Virus record (IMG/VR): IMGVR_UViG_3300033149_004753
Span: 1-64,000 of that record
Length of the DNA: 64,000 nt
Source: a virus
Strand: one strand, 5' to 3'
The notes under the pieces are model-generated. The model worked only from the letters and a program-made list of their open reading frames with translations. It was not told the origin of the DNA and made no database searches. Within the stretch, counting starts at the first letter, position 1. Each line of letters begins with the position of its first letter. A program made the translations under genes and the position numbers. Shown piece by piece: positions 25,560 to 35,498 of the stretch.

Positions 25560-28500
25560 TTGGTAGAGATTGAATATTATGATAAATCAAAGCATAAGTT
25601 AACTGAAGAATTTAAGGATGAAGTTTATCTTTTTATACCTTCTTTGGGAATGAACTTAGTTATTATATATGATGGAAAAATAGTTGGAGGTATAGAAGCT
25701 TATAAAAGTGGAGGAGAGATTTTTTTAAGTGCTATTTATGTTCTGTCTTCTTATTCAGGAAAAGGAATTGGAAAAGATGCAATAAGTAAGCTCTTTGATT
25801 TTTTTGGTTCTGATATAATTATTGGAGAAGCAACTGAAGATTCAATAGGTTTTTGGAAAAGTATTGGAGCTAAGTTTACTGACTCTGAAAAATTTGAATT
25901 TGAATTAACGAGGGATGATTTTATGAAAAATGCAAGTATTAAAAAGGATGTATTGGGAACCGGGAATATTCTGAGATATGTTTGTCCCTCTTGTATGGAT
26001 TTAATTACATTGACTCAGGAAGATCAAGATTATTGTCCTTCATGTCAATCAAAATTGCTTCCGGTTCTTCATGTAAACATGAGCAAGAGTAAGAATAGAA
26101 GAAGGTCTTATTTGACGGATGAAGTGGAAAATAAAATTATGGATTTAACGAATTATTTTGGTTATAGTTTGGATGATCCAGAAGTTTTGGTTGATGAACT
26201 TTCTGTTCTTTTTCCTGAATATGAATGGAGTGAATTGTTTGATATGGTTATGGATTATGAAAGAGATTATTATGATGAAGATTATGAGGATTTGATGGAG
26301 GAGAGACTGTATAAGAAAAATAGGGAAGCTCAAAATAAAGGTAAGAAAAAGTCTCAGGAAAAAGGAACTCCTGTTTATGAGATAGAAAATTATAGTGTAG
26401 AAAATCCAGAAAACTCAAACAATAATGATAAAGGTCTTCCCGGAGGTTTGGCTGATGGGGTTCCTGATGATGAGTTCGATCGGAAACAGTTAGAAAAAGG
26501 GATCAATGTGGAATTGGAACATACAGACGACCCTGAAATAGCTAAGGACATAGCAAAGGATCATCTCATGGAAATGAACGATTATTATGATAGGTTAGAA
26601 GAAATGGAAGAAGAAGCTAAGAAGGAAAAAACTAAAGGGGCTAAGAAAAGAATAAAAAGTCGAATAGTTAAAAACAGCACAAACGGAAATGATATATTAA
26701 GAGAAAAATGGGAGCATGAACAGCAGGAAATCCAGAATTTGATTGATGAATTTATAAACGATTGGGCTTTAGAGGCTGGAATTACTGATCCTTTTGATGA
26801 TAGAATATATGATATTTTAGATGAGTTTCATGAGTTTAAAAAGAAATTTGGGTTGTTTCTAAATTTAGAAGAATTTTTTGAGAGTATTCTTGATAACTGG
26901 CCTTATGAAGAATCGAAAAAAAGTAAACGAGAAATTGGAAAAAATAAAGTTATAGGTTGGATATGGAAGAAGGCTGAGAGAGAGTGTGGGAAAAATGCTT
27001 CTGAAAAGGATGTTAGAGCATTGTATAATAAATTAAAAAATAAATATAGTGAGAAAGGTGAAATTGCTGTATCTAGTTCTAAAAGGATAAAACTATATAG
27101 TGATGTATCTGATCCTTATAATAAAAATTATCCGTCTCAATTTATTGATGGTCTGGAAGAAGATGAAGGAGTTTATGATGATGTGGAAGTAGGTGAAGAA
27201 GTTTTGATTGATTACTTTGATCCTCTTATCAGAAGACATCGTGTTGATACAGGTTTTGTTGAGAAAATTAGAGAAGATGGTTTAATTTTAGTTAGATTAA
27301 ATCATAATAATATGTTAATTAATGTTCCTCTGTTTGATGTACATAAAATTAGCAAGAAATCTTATAATAAAAATTATTCACAATCAAAGTATTCAAAAGT
27401 TAAAAAGATTATTATGGAAAGTAAAAAAAATTCTATGACCGATGAGGCTCAGAAATTTATTAGTGATAAGATTCGTAAACTTATGGATGAAGGAAAACCA
27501 CAGAACCAGGCTATTGCTATAGCTTATGAGATGGCACGAGAAAGAGGTTATGATGTTCCAAATAAACCTAAGAAATCAAAAGTTATAGACTGGGTTTGGA
27601 AAAAGGCTGAATCTAATAAGAAAAGAAGAAATAAAAAAAGAAAAAGTAAACTTCATCTAGAAGAAATATATATAGTCCGAGAGGATGAACCGAAGAAAAC
27701 TTTGGTGGGAGTTTTTAGAGATAAGGAAAAAGCTTTTAATTATGCCTCTCTTTGGAAAGATGAGAATGGGGCTAAAGTTTATAAAATTACTGATCCAGAA
27801 AAAATAAAATTATATATTGAGTACAGATTCAACTTTGATCTTTCTAGTGATATATCTTATCCTTACTTTAGGAGTAGTGATAAAAAGAAAAAATCTGTAA
27901 ATATGGATGATCTGAAAAATGTTCCTGTATCTGGTGTGTATAAACTTGGGAAGAAATCTTTGAATGAGGATTATTCTTATTCAAAATCCAAACAGTCAAA
28001 AATGAAAAGGTTATATTATCAAACTAAGGAAGATTTAGAAAGAAGGATAACTGAACTTTCAGATAGGTTTATGGAACTTGGTGATATGTTGAAGGAAGCT
28101 AATGCTCTTCATCAAGAAATAAAAGATATAATTAATACTATTGCTTCTGCAAGGACAGGGTTGCTCTACGAGCTTAGAAAAGTTACTGATGATTATAAGA
28201 GAATGAAAAGACGGTTTTTTAAAATTAAAAAAGCTCAATGGTTTGATACTAATGAAGATAGAGAAATTGAAGAAATGGGCAAAGATATAGAGCAACTATC
28301 AAGAGAATGGGAATCTCTTGATAGAGAAATAAGTGAGACTGAAAGGGAACTTTATGATCTTGAAAGAGATAGAGAAGATGTAAAAAGAGAAATGGAAGAT
28401 GTAGCTAGAGAACTTAGTGAAGCTGGAAAAGAATTTGATATTGATACTATGAGTTATTATACATATCCTATGGGATGGATGGCAAGAGCTTTAAGAGACG

Positions 28501-29234
28501 GTTCTAGAGGAGAAACTGAAGAATTTAATAAACTTATAGCAGATTACGAGGATGCTGAATTAGCTAAACTTTCAGATGAAGAACTTACAAGTATAGTTAA
28601 TCAACAAGCCGATCAAATAACAGAATTAATAAACCGGATAAAGATCAAGCAACAGGAGTTAGATGCTTTAAAATCTCAACATAAAGAAAAGTTAAAGTTT
28701 TTCAGCAGACTTCATGATGAATTGAATACTGAAATTTATAAAACTGAGCAATATATGATTAAGATTAAAAAATGGTCTCAGAAGAAATCTAAACCTTGGA
28801 AACAAATAATTAACTATATGCTTGAAAATGTTAATGAGGATTTGAGAAAGCAATTCCAGGAGTATATAGATAGTTTGGAAGAACTTGACGAAAGGATACG
28901 TGTTGATGTTACTCCTAAGAATGTTGAAAGTTCAATTCCTGTTTCCGGTCTAAATCCTGAGTTCTATGCTTATCAGTTTATAGAAGATTCTTACAAACGA
29001 GGAATGAAAAGAAGTAAAATATGGAGTGAAATAGTTAAAAGGTTTGCTCATGAAGTGGATAAGGAGAGGTTAAGTTATCTTCTGGAATCTTATCATAACA
29101 AAAGAAAAGCTGAAGGTGTGTGGGAAAAGATAAAAGGTTATGTTAAGAGACTTTGGGACAGTGGAGTTTCTTTGCTTAAGAGTTTGAGAGCCTGGAATAA
29201 AGAACTTGAACATGCAATTTATGAAGAAGATTGA
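25560..29234 (+). CDS. Giant mosaic protein: GNAT, zinc ribbon, DUF5661-like and coiled coil
   Basis: TTG at 25560, seven bases after AAGGAG, is a better start than TTG 25554. About 1,224 residues. In order: GNAT acetyltransferase (SGKGIGKDA near 75, its acetyl-CoA loop), zinc ribbon (CPSCMDL ... CPSCQSK), basic SQ junction (GKKKSQ), a DUF5661-like segment (ELEHTDDPEIAKDIAKDHL), an unassigned helical block, VIGWIWKKAE, a KOW-like segment, KPQNQAIAIAYEMARERG (DUF6496-like), VIDWVWKKAE again, then a long coiled coil with IKKAQ near 893 and a basic helical end. It looks like several small proteins fused through lysine-rich linkers; a protease-processed internal virion protein is one explanation. 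Confidence 0.75.
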   Translation: MVEIEYYDKSKHKLTEEFKDEVYLFIPSLGMNLVIIYDGKIVGGIEAYKSGGEIFLSAIYVLSSYSGKGIGKDAISKLFDFFGSDIIIGEATEDSIGFWKSIGAKFTDSEKFEFELTRDDFMKNASIKKDVLGTGNILRYVCPSCMDLITLTQEDQDYCPSCQSKLLPVLHVNMSKSKNRRRSYLTDEVENKIMDLTNYFGYSLDDPEVLVDELSVLFPEYEWSELFDMVMDYERDYYDEDYEDLMEERLYKKNREAQNKGKKKSQEKGTPVYEIENYSVENPENSNNNDKGLPGGLADGVPDDEFDRKQLEKGINVELEHTDDPEIAKDIAKDHLMEMNDYYDRLEEMEEEAKKEKTKGAKKRIKSRIVKNSTNGNDILREKWEHEQQEIQNLIDEFINDWALEAGITDPFDDRIYDILDEFHEFKKKFGLFLNLEEFFESILDNWPYEESKKSKREIGKNKVIGWIWKKAERECGKNASEKDVRALYNKLKNKYSEKGEIAVSSSKRIKLYSDVSDPYNKNYPSQFIDGLEEDEGVYDDVEVGEEVLIDYFDPLIRRHRVDTGFVEKIREDGLILVRLNHNNMLINVPLFDVHKISKKSYNKNYSQSKYSKVKKIIMESKKNSMTDEAQKFISDKIRKLMDEGKPQNQAIAIAYEMARERGYDVPNKPKKSKVIDWVWKKAESNKKRRNKKRKSKLHLEEIYIVREDEPKKTLVGVFRDKEKAFNYASLWKDENGAKVYKITDPEKIKLYIEYRFNFDLSSDISYPYFRSSDKKKKSVNMDDLKNVPVSGVYKLGKKSLNEDYSYSKSKQSKMKRLYYQTKEDLERRITELSDRFMELGDMLKEANALHQEIKDIINTIASARTGLLYELRKVTDDYKRMKRRFFKIKKAQWFDTNEDREIEEMGKDIEQLSREWESLDREISETERELYDLERDREDVKREMEDVARELSEAGKEFDIDTMSYYTYPMGWMARALRDGSRGETEEFNKLIADYEDAELAKLSDEELTSIVNQQADQITELINRIKIKQQELDALKSQHKEKLKFFSRLHDELNTEIYKTEQYMIKIKKWSQKKSKPWKQIINYMLENVNEDLRKQFQEYIDSLEELDERIRVDVTPKNVESSIPVSGLNPEFYAYQFIEDSYKRGMKRSKIWSEIVKRFAHEVDKERLSYLLESYHNKRKAEGVWEKIKGYVKRLWDSGVSLLKSLRAWNKELEHAIYEED

Positions 29235-29355
29235 CGCTTGAAAAATGTTTTTAGGTTCAACTTATCATGATGAGATAATTTATAATTTTGTGATTGATTC
29301 TGATAAGTCAATAAAACAAATACGGGAAATTTTAAGAAAGGAGAAAATTTAAGAT

Positions 29356-31494
29356 ATGGCTAAAAAAGTTAAAAAATCAGGATTGAAGTTTGATAATAAA
29401 GAAAACTATTTCCCGATGATAATTCGCACTTCTGGAAACAAAGACTGGATTACAGAGGAAGTCACAAGATTTTATGAAGGAACTCAAGAAGGTATAAGTA
29501 AGTCAGGTCAAATCATAGGAGGGGGAACTTCGGCTGTCAGTCCTAATATTTCTGTAACTGTTCCTCAACCTTATATTCCTGAGTTTGCATCTCCTGACAG
29601 ATTGTTTTTTCCAAGCAATGTCAAGGAAGCAATGAAGTATTGGAGATTCTTTTATGCTCTTGATCCAGTTTGCGGAAATATAATTGATATGTACTCGGAG
29701 ATGCTTTTGTCTGATGCTGAGCTTTCAGGAGAAGGGTTTGATAGTGAAATAAGGGATATATGTTATCAGGCTTTGGAGGATACAGAGGCTTTAGGACAAT
29801 TTAGATGGTTGATAGTTGGTTATATGGTTGATGGAGAGGTTATTCCTCATCTGATTTGGGATGAGAATCAGGGTCATTGGATTTATCTAGGATTTCAAGA
29901 CCCTATGAATGTGATAGTTGAGGATGTTCCATTTATAGGAGTTGATCCTTATGTGGAACTTGAAATTTCGGATAAAGTTAGAAATATGCTGACTAATCCC
30001 GATCCTAAATTTGAAAGATTTAGAAAGAATGTTCCTGAAGAATTTCTTGAATTAATTATGATGGGAAGAAATATACCATTAAACACGGAAGAAAATGTAA
30101 CTTTTATTCCTAGAAGATTAAGTCCTTATGATGTGAGGGGTGTAAGTATATTTAGTAGAATATGGAGAGTTTTGATGTATGAGGATGCAATATTTAATGC
30201 TAGTTTGGCTACTGCTCGAAGACATGCCGGACCTTTGAAAATTGCAAAATTAGGAAACCCTGCAACCGGGTGGATACCTGGGCCGGAGCATGAAGACAAA
30301 TTAAGATCATTATTAGCAATAGCTGAAACTGATCCTCATGCTTGGTTAATTTATCATTATGGTTTAAATATGGAAGCATTTGGAACAACAGAAAGAGTAA
30401 TGACTATAGATAAGAATTGGGATGTGATTGAAAGAATTAAACTCATAGCTTTTGGAACTTCCAAGGCTTTTCTCACAGGAGAGGTGACATATGCCAGCTC
30501 TTATGTAGATTCTAATATAACAATGTTTGATAAGTCAACTAAAAGTATTGGTGATGTTAAAATTGGGGATAAAGTTATAGATAGATTTGGAAATGTTAAA
30601 GAAGTGACTGATGTTTTGGTTTATCCGTCTCCTGATGAGATGATGGAAATAACTTTAGTTGATGATAAAAAATTAACTATTACAGATAATCATAAATTAC
30701 CTGTTGGTGAAAATGGTTTAAAGATAAGAGCAGATGAGATTACGGATACTGATTATTTGTATTCTCCCTTAGAAGATAAATATATAAAAGTTAAGTCTGT
30801 AAGTAAAGTAAAGGTTGATAAGAGTGTAAATCCTGAAGTTTATAGTTTGACTGTAAAAGATACGGAGAGTTATATTTTAGATGGGATTGCTTCTTATAAT
30901 TCAGCAGAAAAAGGTTTACAAATATTTCTTTCAAGATTGAATGGTATGAGATCATTCTTTGAAAGGAGATGGTGGTATCCTAGATTTTTTAAAGTTATGG
31001 CTGAGAAAAATGATTGGATCATGCCAACTGAGGCAGAAGTTAAGCATCGAGTAAAAACTAAAAGAAGCAGGAGAGAACTTGAAGAAGGAAATAGGTATAT
31101 TATTCCTAAGATAGTATGGAGTAAAAGTCTTGATCCTCAGAGTAAGGGGGACCTTGTAAGATTATATGGGGAGATAAAAGAAAAATTTGGGGTTAATGTT
31201 TCAAGAACTGAAGCATCTGCTACTGTAGGGTTGAATTGGAAGGAGGAGGAAGAAAAATGGAGAGAGGAAAATAAAGTTCTTAGAGAATTAGAAGAAAAAT
31301 ATGGAGAAGAAGGTGAGTCTCCTGCTGAAAAAACTCCAGAAAGTTCAGGTGGTTTTTTACCTCCTGGTGGTCCTCCTCCTCCAGGAATTGGGAGTCCTGG
31401 GGAAATGGAGGAATTAGAAACTCCTGTGGAAGGGGAGGAAATTGAAGAAGGAGAAGAAATTCCTCCTGAAGAAGCTGGAGCAGAAGTTGAATAG
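29356..31494 (+). CDS. Portal protein with mini-intein
   Basis: A 712-residue portal precursor. The extein opening (YWRFFYALDPVCGNIIDMYS) and the FERRWWYPRFFKVM segment are portal-type; TGEVTYA joined to SAEKGLQIFLSRL restores the conserved portal helix. The C-terminal tail is acidic and proline/glycine-rich. Portals form the dodecameric ring through which DNA enters and to which the neck attaches. An intein occupies residues 381-515. The start follows AAAGGAG. It is followed by a terminator and a new promoter. Confidence 0.85.
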   Translation: MAKKVKKSGLKFDNKENYFPMIIRTSGNKDWITEEVTRFYEGTQEGISKSGQIIGGGTSAVSPNISVTVPQPYIPEFASPDRLFFPSNVKEAMKYWRFFYALDPVCGNIIDMYSEMLLSDAELSGEGFDSEIRDICYQALEDTEALGQFRWLIVGYMVDGEVIPHLIWDENQGHWIYLGFQDPMNVIVEDVPFIGVDPYVELEISDKVRNMLTNPDPKFERFRKNVPEEFLELIMMGRNIPLNTEENVTFIPRRLSPYDVRGVSIFSRIWRVLMYEDAIFNASLATARRHAGPLKIAKLGNPATGWIPGPEHEDKLRSLLAIAETDPHAWLIYHYGLNMEAFGTTERVMTIDKNWDVIERIKLIAFGTSKAFLTGEVTYASSYVDSNITMFDKSTKSIGDVKIGDKVIDRFGNVKEVTDVLVYPSPDEMMEITLVDDKKLTITDNHKLPVGENGLKIRADEITDTDYLYSPLEDKYIKVKSVSKVKVDKSVNPEVYSLTVKDTESYILDGIASYNSAEKGLQIFLSRLNGMRSFFERRWWYPRFFKVMAEKNDWIMPTEAEVKHRVKTKRSRRELEEGNRYIIPKIVWSKSLDPQSKGDLVRLYGEIKEKFGVNVSRTEASATVGLNWKEEEEKWREENKVLRELEEKYGEEGESPAEKTPESSGGFLPPGGPPPPGIGSPGEMEELETPVEGEEIEEGEEIPPEEAGAEVE
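30496..30900 (+). other. Mini-intein in the portal gene
   Basis: A 135-residue in-frame insert starting with Ser (SSYVDSNITMFDKS, then IGDVKIGDKV as block A), with block B TITDNHKLPV and block F VYSLTVKDTESYILDG, ending ASYN before extein SAEKG. No endonuclease domain is present. The first residue is Ser and the penultimate is Tyr rather than His. Removal yields an uninterrupted portal helix. The exact first residue (30496 or 30499) is uncertain. Confidence 0.85.
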
Positions 31495-31532
31495 AGAAAA
31501 GAATAATAACATGTTTTTTTCTCTTGTTTTTT
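31493..31532 (+). terminator. Intrinsic terminator after the portal gene
   Basis: AGAGAAAA (31493-31500) pairs with TTTTCTCT (31517-31524), followed by TG and a T6 run. The stem is AU-rich. It overlaps the portal stop codon and is followed by promoter B. Confidence 0.5.
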
Positions 31533-31566
31533 AAATTTTTTGATTCATAATAGGATATTATGATAT
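31526..31566 (+). promoter_or_regulatory. Phage promoter B (AT-tract family)
   Basis: T6-AAA-T6 at 31527-31541 and TATTAT at 31556-31561, 23 bases from the first A. The 16 bases GTTTTTTAAATTTTTT are identical to promoter A, 22 kb away. It would drive the protease and capsid genes. Confidence 0.6.
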
Positions 31567-31585
31567 ATGGAGGGAAATTGTAATT

Positions 31586-34500
31586 ATGAGAAAAATAAAT
31601 TCTATTTCAGAAGAAGTTAGGTTACTTCCTTCTATAGCTGCTCGTAATGAAAAAGGAAGATTAAATATTCAGGAAGCTATTAATATTGTTGCTGATAAAT
31701 ACAAACTTTCAAAAAATCCTGATGATTATGAATATATGGTTTTAATTGCTCTTCATGCTGATGAGCCTAATTGTAATGGAGATGCTTTTACACTTGAAGA
31801 ACTGGAAAGATTCGATCCTAAGTATGGATGTAAAGTTTATCAAAGTTTTACTCTTAAACCTCATTTTATTGAACATCGGCAGGATGGGGAAGTTTACGGT
31901 TTTGTTCTGGATTCTCATCTTGAGAAACCAAAAGAAGGAAATGCTTATGTAGAACTCTGTATTGCAGTTGATAAAACCAAAGACCCAGTTTATGGAGAAA
32001 TGGTTAAGAATGGGGAAGTTGATAAATTCTCTATGGGGTGTTCTGTTGATTATACAGTTTGTAATGTTTGTGGAAATGAAAGTTATGATGAAGCTAGCTT
32101 TTGCAATCATATTTTGAATCATAAAATGTCAACTTTTAAGGTTGCAGATGAGAATGGAAATGAAGAAGAAAAGTTGGCTTATGAAAAATGCTTCGGAGTT
32201 GTGTTTGATGAAATTTCTGCTGTGGGTGATCCTGCTGATGAAGGAGCTTTGAAGCAGGAAACTTTGAAAGCGGCGATGAAGAAAAGGTTTAAAAAGTTAG
32301 AAAAATTAAGTAAGAAAAAAGCTCAGAATGATTTTGATATAGATGAATTGTTATGGGAAGAATTAAAAGAATATGTAGGAGCTATAATTTCAAAGTATGG
32401 AGATGAGATTAGATATGATCTTGATAAAATAGATGAATTGTTATGGAAAGAATATAGGATTAATGTTGAAGATACAGGATTTGACTTGGGTAAGTTAGTT
32501 TCTGAGTATTTAATGGAGCGTGAAGGGAAGAAAGATAGAAAAAGTAAAAAATCTCGTTATGAGGGTTCTCTTTCATCTTTTGGTGGTGATGTGTTTGAGA
32601 TTATTAAGGATAAATCTGATTTATTAGATTCTCCATTAAAACCTTTAAAATTTGATAATGAGTCTGTAGTTATTCATTTTGGTTATGAAGGAATAAATTA
32701 TTATATGTCATTTGAGAGATATCGTGTACGTGGTCCTGTAACATTGTTTCAAGTTAGTATTTCTGCAACAGGTGATGGTATTACAGGTGTTATAGGTTTG
32801 TCTGGTAATATTTATTCTGATCCACATGATGTGGCTTCTGATCTTATGAATGCATTAGTGGCTTATGAACAGTTTGGTGATGTAAGAGATGCTGGAACTG
32901 TAAAATCTATAAGGAAATTGAGAAATAGAAAAAAGAAATCTCAGAAATGGGTTGATTGGGGTATAAAAGAAGATAAACCTAAAGAAATATTTGGTAAAAG
33001 TAAGGTTTCATTTTCAGAAAGTGAATTAAGGAGTATAGCTAAGAATCTTATAAGAGAAGGATTGAGTAAAACTAAAGTTATAGAAACTCTTATGAGATTG
33101 AGTAATATCACTCCTTTTGCAACTGCCGAACAAATTGTGGAGGATATAATGTACATGGTAGCTGATAAGAAAAAGGTTGGGGCACAATCTTCATTCTCAA
33201 GAAATCAAGGACATATCAAGAAGGTTTCAAGACTTATAAAAAAGTATAGAGAAGAAACCGAGAGAAAAGAATGGGCTTTGGTTTCTAAGGATGATGCAAG
33301 CAAAATTTTGAAGTGGTTTGGTCCTGAGAAACCTTCTAAAGAGGAAGTTCAAAAAGAGGAACAACGTGTTCAGTATTTCAAAAGTAAAGGTAGAAAAATA
33401 AAGAAAGTTCAAAATTCAGAAGCTACAAATTATAAATATTGGATGCACACTGTATCAGGTGATGTATATGCTGTTGGTGTGAATGAAAGAGGAGAAGTTG
33501 TAGAATCTGTTGGTCCATTATATTATAAAGAATATCAGGAATTTCAACCAGAAGATTTTAGACATAATATGATAACTGAAGATAATGAATGGTTTAATGA
33601 AAACTCTGAAGATTTTGTATTAAAATCCAGTAGAAAGAAAGCTCAAGTTCCTGATGAAAATGTTGTTCCTTCTGAAAAGGAGAGGGGATGGTTATTGAAC
33701 TTGTCTCAAGATATAACAACTGGTGAGGTTACAGATGAATTTTCTGCTCAACAGTGGTTCAGAGATAAGTATAATCGTGAACCTAATTATGGTGAGCAGG
33801 AAAATATGAGAAGTTTATTTTCTAAGAAAGGATTGAAAAATAGATTTCTCAAGAAAAAGAAGTTGGATGAGTCTGGTGTATATGGAAAAACTTTAAATAA
33901 AAACAGGAGGAATAAAATGAGAGAAAGAACTAGGAGTGTTAGGAAAACTCCTGTTTCTAGGACTGTTGAAAGTAAAATTCTTAGAAACAGAAAGGGTAGA
34001 AGTTTAGAAAATAACAAAAGAAGAAATCTTAGAAACAGGAAATCGGCAAAGGATTTAGTAAAGAAAGAGTATTATATTGAAGGTATTGATAAGAGAGCTA
34101 CAGATGTGAGGTATCCTAATTATAGAGATTGGAAAATTACTGTATTAGGAAATGGAAAGGTTAAGTTTGTCAGACTTGGTAATGATAGGAGAACTTCTTT
34201 CAGAAAGGTTCTGAAAGCTGGTGATGAGAGAAGGTTTGCAGAAAATGTTCTTGATGATTTGGTGAGAAAGGGGTTGGCTTTTGTAGTTAAGAAATATGGA
34301 TTTGGAAGATTTAAATCAATTCTTGAAGATGGAACAATTGACAGGGGTACTGGCAGTCTTTCTCCTAGAGAAGATAGGTTGACTTCTGATGGTATAACTG
34401 ATAAAAAGGATTATTCTTTAAAGAATATGAAGGATCAGGTTTCAGATGATGGGTATTGGGATAAGATGAGTGGTAGAAGGTATAGAAGAAAAGGTTTGAA

Positions 34501-35482
34501 ACTTAACAAATGGAGATTCATAAAAGCTAAGAAGTTGGCTAGAGCTTTGGAGAGACTTTATGAAAAATATGAGAAGAAAAGTGATAAAGAAGCTAGGAAG
34601 ATCATACTTGATTTATTTACAAAAGGAGCTTTGAAGAGGAGAGCTCAAGATGATGAAGAACTTCCTGATAATTTGGGACAGGTAATAGAGGAGAATGTAG
34701 AGGTAGTGGATGTTCCCGGTTTAGTGGAGGAAGTTACTAATTATTATGTGGATGATATGGAAATGAGTCCTGAAGATGCCGCTACTGAGATAGTTGATGA
34801 ATTTGTAGAAAGTGATGCTCCTGATGAAATAAAAGATGAAATAAAGAAAGAAGTGGAGGATATTGCAGAAACAGTTGAAGCTGAAACACAGGAGGTTGTG
34901 GAAGAAGAGATGGAAGATGTGAGGGAAAAGGTTGATGAGATAGCTGATAAGGTTCCTTCGATGGAAGAGATGGGAATAGATGAAGAGGAGATTGAAGTTG
35001 CATCTTCCAGAAGAGCGAAGGAATTAAATAAAGCTTTTAGAGATAAATTCTATAGAGCTTTAAAACTTGCGGCTACAAGACAACTTTTAAACATAGATAC
35101 TTCCGGTCTCTTTGCTATAAAGGACGAGCTTTGTGAGGAATTGATTCATCCTCATGGAAAGTTCGGAGGTTTGAAGACAGACACGGCTCTTGATATCATT
35201 GAAAGGTCTTTTAGAAAGGTTCTTTCATCAGAGGCTATAGATGAATTTATAAAGTCGGCTGAAAGATTAATGGAAATGAATGATGATGCTTTCAATCAGA
35301 TCGAAGATGATATTAGGAATCTTTCCCCTGTAAGTGTATCGGGGATGTCTGACAAAGAAAAGGAAGCTAGTAAAAATGACTTGACTGTTGTGGGAAGAAC
35401 TGGTTCTGGAATTTATAGTGATGAGAATTTTAAAGATTTAGTCAAGAAATCTTTACCTGGTTTTGGACTAGACAAAAGTTAA
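31586..35482 (+). CDS. Capsid maturation protease fused to a long mosaic tail
   Basis: A 1,298-residue protein. Residues 1-230 are a prohead protease: PHFIEHR (H93, H97), VYGFVLDS, then FSMGCSVDY (S149) and a zinc-like CNVCGNESYDEASFCNHI, as in maturation proteases of large myoviruses. Position between portal and capsid fits. After residue 240 the chain changes to blocks separated by basic junctions: KKKAQ (243-247), RKKKSQ, KIKKVQ, SRKKAQ, KRRAQ, ASSRRAK; the last 250 residues are acidic and helical like scaffold proteins. It may be protease, scaffold and minor head proteins in one chain, cut by the protease itself. The N-terminal call is firm; the rest is inference. Confidence 0.8.
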   Translation: MRKINSISEEVRLLPSIAARNEKGRLNIQEAINIVADKYKLSKNPDDYEYMVLIALHADEPNCNGDAFTLEELERFDPKYGCKVYQSFTLKPHFIEHRQDGEVYGFVLDSHLEKPKEGNAYVELCIAVDKTKDPVYGEMVKNGEVDKFSMGCSVDYTVCNVCGNESYDEASFCNHILNHKMSTFKVADENGNEEEKLAYEKCFGVVFDEISAVGDPADEGALKQETLKAAMKKRFKKLEKLSKKKAQNDFDIDELLWEELKEYVGAIISKYGDEIRYDLDKIDELLWKEYRINVEDTGFDLGKLVSEYLMEREGKKDRKSKKSRYEGSLSSFGGDVFEIIKDKSDLLDSPLKPLKFDNESVVIHFGYEGINYYMSFERYRVRGPVTLFQVSISATGDGITGVIGLSGNIYSDPHDVASDLMNALVAYEQFGDVRDAGTVKSIRKLRNRKKKSQKWVDWGIKEDKPKEIFGKSKVSFSESELRSIAKNLIREGLSKTKVIETLMRLSNITPFATAEQIVEDIMYMVADKKKVGAQSSFSRNQGHIKKVSRLIKKYREETERKEWALVSKDDASKILKWFGPEKPSKEEVQKEEQRVQYFKSKGRKIKKVQNSEATNYKYWMHTVSGDVYAVGVNERGEVVESVGPLYYKEYQEFQPEDFRHNMITEDNEWFNENSEDFVLKSSRKKAQVPDENVVPSEKERGWLLNLSQDITTGEVTDEFSAQQWFRDKYNREPNYGEQENMRSLFSKKGLKNRFLKKKKLDESGVYGKTLNKNRRNKMRERTRSVRKTPVSRTVESKILRNRKGRSLENNKRRNLRNRKSAKDLVKKEYYIEGIDKRATDVRYPNYRDWKITVLGNGKVKFVRLGNDRRTSFRKVLKAGDERRFAENVLDDLVRKGLAFVVKKYGFGRFKSILEDGTIDRGTGSLSPREDRLTSDGITDKKDYSLKNMKDQVSDDGYWDKMSGRRYRRKGLKLNKWRFIKAKKLARALERLYEKYEKKSDKEARKIILDLFTKGALKRRAQDDEELPDNLGQVIEENVEVVDVPGLVEEVTNYYVDDMEMSPEDAATEIVDEFVESDAPDEIKDEIKKEVEDIAETVEAETQEVVEEEMEDVREKVDEIADKVPSMEEMGIDEEEIEVASSRRAKELNKAFRDKFYRALKLAATRQLLNIDTSGLFAIKDELCEELIHPHGKFGGLKTDTALDIIERSFRKVLSSEAIDEFIKSAERLMEMNDDAFNQIEDDIRNLSPVSVSGMSDKEKEASKNDLTVVGRTGSGIYSDENFKDLVKKSLPGFGLDKS

Positions 35483-35498
35483 TAGGAGGTAATAAAAA

